A stretch of 8,838 nt of DNA, taken from the NCBI GenBank assembly GCA_934167225.1, contig CAKPLD010000052.1, positions 1-8,838 of the forward strand, read 5' to 3'. Source of the stretch: an uncultured Clostridia bacterium. Its GTDB lineage: Bacteria; Bacillota; Clostridia; TANB77; CAG-508. Positions 6,369-8,838 of the stretch are shown here, one piece after another. Numbering within the stretch: the first letter of the stretch is position 1; every line of letters begins with the position of its first letter. The position numbers and the translations under genes are program-made. The notes beneath the pieces are model-generated. The model did no database searches. It was not told the origin of the DNA and saw only the letters and a list, made by a program, of their open reading frames with translations.

Positions 6369-6536
6369 AGCCTCAGAAATGAGGAAGCATAAGGACGTAA
6401 TGAACAGCGCATGAAAGGTGGGAAGGTTGATTGCATTCAAGTACAGCACTAAAATACAACACAACACTTAATTTTAATAAGCTGTTCGGCGCAAACGTCC
6501 AATGGCCGAGAGAAATTTCTTTCTCTCGGCTTTTCT
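6369..6536 (+). ncRNA. Structured small RNA of unassigned family, about 165 nt
   Basis: The segment lies between a consensus promoter and an intrinsic terminator and is far more structured than the flanking DNA. From the 5' end: CCTCA-GAAA-TGAGG (6371-6384) is a hairpin with a GNRA-type tetraloop. GGACGT (6393-6398) pairs with ACGTCC (6495-6500). Nested inside that, GAACAGC (6402-6408) pairs with GCTGTTC (6481-6487). The enclosed region carries a purine-rich patch GAAAGGTGGGAAGG (6413-6426), a small possible hairpin TTGA...TCAA (6427-6440), and an A/C-rich, apparently open stretch (about 6448-6470). These pairings are seen directly. I considered tmRNA, RNase P RNA, SRP RNA, 6S RNA and T-box leaders, and recognise none of their signature sequences. 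A large clostridial RNA class such as the raiA motif cannot be excluded from memory. The function is unknown. It is separated from rny by its own terminator and a new rny promoter, so it is more likely a stand-alone RNA than an rny leader. Confidence 0.75.
6505..6534 (+). terminator. Intrinsic terminator of the small RNA
   Basis: GCCGAGAGAAA (6505-6515) pairs perfectly with TTTCTCTCGGC (6520-6530) around a 4-base loop, an 11-bp stem with a G/C-rich base. TTTT follows at 6531-6534, then CT. The T run is short, but the stem is the strongest in the window. It ends the RNA that starts near 6369 and would also stop any read-through from the ack genes. Confidence 0.85.
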
Positions 6537-6576
6537 ATGCGTGAAACAATTTATTTTGTGAAAATTATCATACCCC

Positions 6577-6606
6577 TTGACATTCACAAACTTAAAATGA
6601 TATACT
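6577..6606 (+). promoter_or_regulatory. Sigma-A-type promoter of rny
   Basis: The consensus -35 TTGACA (6577-6582) and -10 TATACT (6601-6606) are 18 bases apart. Transcription would begin near 6613, giving an AT-rich leader of about 89 bases in which I see no clear hairpin or riboswitch. Confidence 0.7.
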
Positions 6607-6685
6607 TGTAAAGTAGAAAAATATATTTAATAAAAAAGACAAGTTTTAATATATATATTTATTCGCACATTGAAAATTAAATAAG

Positions 6686-6694
6686 AAAGAGGTG
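6686..6694 (+). promoter_or_regulatory. Ribosome binding site that fixes the rny start
   Basis: AAGAGGTG within 6686-6694 is followed by in-frame ATGs at 6696 and 6702. Only the second is at a workable distance (7 bases), so the protein begins MNSVIVVATF. Confidence 0.75.
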
Positions 6695-6701
6695 TATGAT
6701 T

Positions 6702-8243
6702 ATGAACAGTGTAATCGTAGTCGCAACCTTCTTAATCTCAATAGCAATAGGAATAGTTGTTGGAATGACAATTAGAAAAAAAATTGCTGAATCTAAAATT
6801 GAAAGTGCAGAACAAGAAGCTAAAAGAGTCATAGACTTAGCAAAAGTCGAAGCAGAAAACATGAAAAAAGAAGAAATATTTAAAGCAAAAGAAGAAATCA
6901 TGAATAGCAGAAAAGAATTAGATCAAGAGATTAAAGAAAGAAGAAGCGAAGTACAAAAACAAGAATCAAGAATGATTCAAAAAGAAGAAAATTTAGATAG
7001 ACGTTCAGAAAATCTAGAAAAAAAAGAAAGAGATTTAGATAAAGAATATCAAAGTCTAGAACATCAAAAAGAAGAAGCAAATAAAGTTTACGAAAAACAA
7101 GTAGAAGAACTTCAAAGAATAGCATCATTAAGTAAAGATGAGGCAAGAGAATATTTGCTTAATGAAATGGACAAAGAAATAACAACAGAAAAGGCAAAAA
7201 TCATCAGAGAATTAAACCAAAAGGCAAAAGAGGAAGCAAACAAAAATGCAAAAGAAATCATATCATATGCAGTGCAAAAGTGTGCAGCAGACCACACATC
7301 AGAGACAACAGTATCAATAGTTAGTCTTCCAAGTGATGAAATGAAAGGAAGAATAATAGGAAGAGAAGGAAGAAACATAAAAGCACTAGAAACACTAACA
7401 GGAATCGACCTAATAATTGATGATACTCCAGAAGCTGTAATCCTATCTGGGTTTGACCCGTTAAGAAGAGAAGTTGCAAGAATAGCGCTTGAAAAACTAA
7501 TCGATGATGGAAGAATACATCCAGCAAAAATCGAAGAAATGGTAGAAAAAGCAAAAGAAGAGCTTAATACTATCATAAAAGAAGAAGGAGAAAGAGCAGC
7601 ACTAGAGACAGGAGTAAACAATCTTCACCCAGATATAATAAGACTACTTGGAAAACTAAAATATAGAACAAGTTATGGTCAAAATGTACTAAGCCATTCA
7701 ATAGAAGTATCAAACCTAGCCAGAATAATGGCAGAAGAACTAGGACTAGATGCAAAAAGAGCTAGAAGAGCAGGATTATTACATGATATTGGAAAAGCAC
7801 TAGATCACGATATGGAAGGAACACATGTCCAAATAGGTGTAGATATTCTTAAAAAATACAAAGAAAATCCACTTATAATAAATGCAGTAGAAGCACATCA
7901 TGGAGATGTAGAACCACAAACATTAGAGGCAGTTTTAGTACAAGCAGCAGATGCAATATCAGCATCAAGACCAGGCGCAAGAAGAGAGACATTAGAAGCA
8001 TACATAAAGAGACTAGAAAATCTAGAATCAATTGCAGACTCATTTGATGGTGTTGAAAAATCATTTGCAATTCAGGCTGGACGTGAAGTTAGAATTATTG
8101 TAAAACCAGACAGAGTTTCAGATGACCAAATGATAGTTTTAGCTCGTGATGTTTCAAAACGTATAGAAGACGAAATGGACTATCCTGGACAAATAAAAGT
8201 AAACATCATAAGAGAAAAACGTGTTGTAGATTATGCAAAATAA
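6702..8243 (+). CDS. rny: Ribonuclease Y
   Basis: RNase Y is the membrane-bound endoribonuclease that starts decay and processing of many mRNAs in Firmicutes. The 513 residues match the usual length of about 515-520. In order: an N-terminal membrane segment (about 4-25) followed by RKK; a long charged coiled coil (about 28-200) rich in Glu/Lys/Gln; a KH RNA-binding domain with the GxxG loop G220-R-E-G223 in RIIGREGRNI; an HD domain with the metal-binding pair H361-D362 in LLHDIGKA and a following HHGD motif; and the conserved C-terminal region. It has its own promoter and terminator, so it is monocistronic. The start at 6702 is chosen by ribosome binding site distance. An oddity is codon choice: four of the seven arginines in the last 53 codons (461, 482, 487 and 507) are CGT, while the rest of the gene uses AGA almost exclusively. 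Identification is secure. Confidence 0.97.
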   Translation: MNSVIVVATFLISIAIGIVVGMTIRKKIAESKIESAEQEAKRVIDLAKVEAENMKKEEIFKAKEEIMNSRKELDQEIKERRSEVQKQESRMIQKEENLDRRSENLEKKERDLDKEYQSLEHQKEEANKVYEKQVEELQRIASLSKDEAREYLLNEMDKEITTEKAKIIRELNQKAKEEANKNAKEIISYAVQKCAADHTSETTVSIVSLPSDEMKGRIIGREGRNIKALETLTGIDLIIDDTPEAVILSGFDPLRREVARIALEKLIDDGRIHPAKIEEMVEKAKEELNTIIKEEGERAALETGVNNLHPDIIRLLGKLKYRTSYGQNVLSHSIEVSNLARIMAEELGLDAKRARRAGLLHDIGKALDHDMEGTHVQIGVDILKKYKENPLIINAVEAHHGDVEPQTLEAVLVQAADAISASRPGARRETLEAYIKRLENLESIADSFDGVEKSFAIQAGREVRIIVKPDRVSDDQMIVLARDVSKRIEDEMDYPGQIKVNIIREKRVVDYAK

Positions 8244-8250
8244 AGAAAAT

Positions 8251-8287
8251 AAAAAAATTCCAGAATTATAATTTCTGGAATTTTTTT
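8251..8287 (+). terminator. Intrinsic terminator after rny
   Basis: TTCCAGAA (8258-8265) pairs with TTCTGGAA (8273-8280), preceded by seven A and followed by seven T (8281-8287). The stem can extend through the A/T flanks. With an A run upstream as well, it could in principle act on both strands, but no gene is seen arriving from the right on the minus strand. Confidence 0.9.
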
Positions 8288-8288
8288 A

Positions 8289-8317
8289 TTTACAATTACA
8301 AGTTTTTAGTATATAAT
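8289..8317 (+). promoter_or_regulatory. Sigma-A-type promoter of the M50 protease gene
   Basis: TTTACA (8289-8294) and a perfect TATAAT (8312-8317) are 17 bases apart, starting 2 bases after the rny terminator T run. The predicted start near 8324 leaves a leader of about 34 bases. Confidence 0.7.
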
Positions 8318-8357
8318 ACCCAAAAAAGAAAAAGATAAAATCTAGAACGGAGGAAAA

Positions 8358-8838
8358 ATGTATTTAGATAAAAGATTTTTATATATAATAATGGCAATTA
8401 TGATATTGTGGGGACTATCAAGTTACCTAACAAATGTAAATGCTTTACTTGGACTGCTATACACAATTCCAGGAGTATTAATTGCCATCACATTTCATGA
8501 ATTTGCACACGCAAAAGTAGCAGATATGCTAGGAGATGACACACCAAGAAGAGAAGGAAGAATATCACTAAATCCACTAGCACACATTGACCCAATAGGA
8601 TTTACAATGTTATTATTTGCAGGATTTGGATGGGGAAAACCAGTAAATGTAAATCCAAGAAATTATAATAGAGACATAACAGTAGAAAAAGCAGATGCAA
8701 TAGTATCTATTGCAGGACCTGCAATGAATATGATTTTAGCAATAGGATTTACTGTAATATATTTTATAATTTACAAATTTTGGGGAACACTAGTATTAAC
8801 AAATAGAATATTAGGAATAATAATGCAAATGATAATGT
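8358..8838 (+). CDS. Site-2-protease-like membrane metalloprotease (M50 family), 3' end missing
   Basis: The open frame runs off the right edge after 160 codons, with no stop. The ATG follows GGAGG (8349-8353) by only 4 bases, a short spacing, but no better start is visible. The zinc-binding HEFAH (residues 47-51) lies within a membrane segment (about 30-52). It is followed by NPLAHIDPIG (72-81), GWGKPV (91-96) and AGPAMN (119-124), a signature combination of the bacterial M50B group that resembles the B. subtilis YwhC type rather than RseP, since no PDZ domain lies between the motifs seen so far. A first hydrophobic stretch lies at about 7-25 and another after 115. Such enzymes cut within or near membranes. 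The substrate here is unknown, and nothing in the window points to one. It has its own promoter, separate from rny. Confidence 0.92.
   Translation, partial: MYLDKRFLYIIMAIMILWGLSSYLTNVNALLGLLYTIPGVLIAITFHEFAHAKVADMLGDDTPRREGRISLNPLAHIDPIGFTMLLFAGFGWGKPVNVNPRNYNRDITVEKADAIVSIAGPAMNMILAIGFTVIYFIIYKFWGTLVLTNRILGIIMQMIM

Noticed and set aside
6400..6471. Tiny reading frames inside the small RNA (ATG 6400 of four codons, ATG 6411 of 13 codons overlapping it by ATGA, TTG 6427 of 14 codons).
   Set aside because: The same bases form long-range complementary stems, the ribosome binding sites are weak or badly spaced, and short frames are expected by chance. A leader peptide is not excluded but not supported.
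6413..6534. T-box leader (GGTGGGAAGG near a terminator, loosely like the T-box core).
   Set aside because: The conserved T-box sequence (AGGGTGGNACCGCG) and an antiterminator alternative are absent, and the downstream gene is rny with its own promoter, not an aminoacylation or amino-acid gene.
1..8838. CRISPR arrays, insertion sequences, tRNA or rRNA genes, phage attachment sites.
   Set aside because: No regularly spaced direct repeats, terminal inverted repeats with transposase, tRNA cloverleaf or rRNA sequence was seen on reading either strand.

Overview
This 8.8 kb window is very AT-rich. It uses AGA almost exclusively for arginine and A-ending codons generally, has strong AGGAGG-type ribosome binding sites and near-consensus sigma-A promoters. 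Together with a 333-residue Pta, AckA and a membrane-anchored RNase Y, this points to a low-GC Gram-positive (Firmicutes), most likely an anaerobic Clostridia member of the uncultured gut type. The genus cannot be named from the sequence alone. All supported genes are on the + strand.

Layout. (1) Positions 1-243 are an AT-rich leader with two good tandem promoters (125-153 and 186-214). (2) Positions 244-2664 encode a membrane-anchored subtilisin-fold protein with C-terminal Ig-like domains. By alignment of the motifs, all three catalytic triad positions are replaced, so it looks like a pseudoprotease. (3) Eleven bases later, with the Shine-Dalgarno overlapping the preceding stop codon, comes pta (2676-3677). 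(4) An intercistronic hairpin is followed by a divergent acetate kinase paralogue (3757-5007) and then a canonical acetate kinase (5081-6271). Genes 2-4 look like one transcription unit. (5) Positions 6334-6536 are a self-contained small RNA gene: consensus promoter, about 165 nt of nested complementary segments, and an intrinsic terminator. I cannot assign it to a known family by eye. (6) rny (6702-8243) has its own promoter and ends at an A/U-flanked terminator. (7) A further promoter drives a site-2-protease-like (M50) membrane protein that runs off the right edge.

How the parts work together. Pta and AckA convert acetyl-CoA to acetate with ATP formation, the standard energy-yielding end of clostridial fermentation. 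The unusual points are that this operon carries two unequal acetate kinases and begins with an apparently inactive, surface-exposed subtilisin homologue. RNase Y starts mRNA decay at the membrane. The small RNA sits between the two units and appears to be transcribed separately from both.

The most interesting items are the triad-less subtilisin heading the pta-ack operon, the orphan structured RNA at about 6369-6536, and the altered nucleotide-binding loop of the first acetate kinase.
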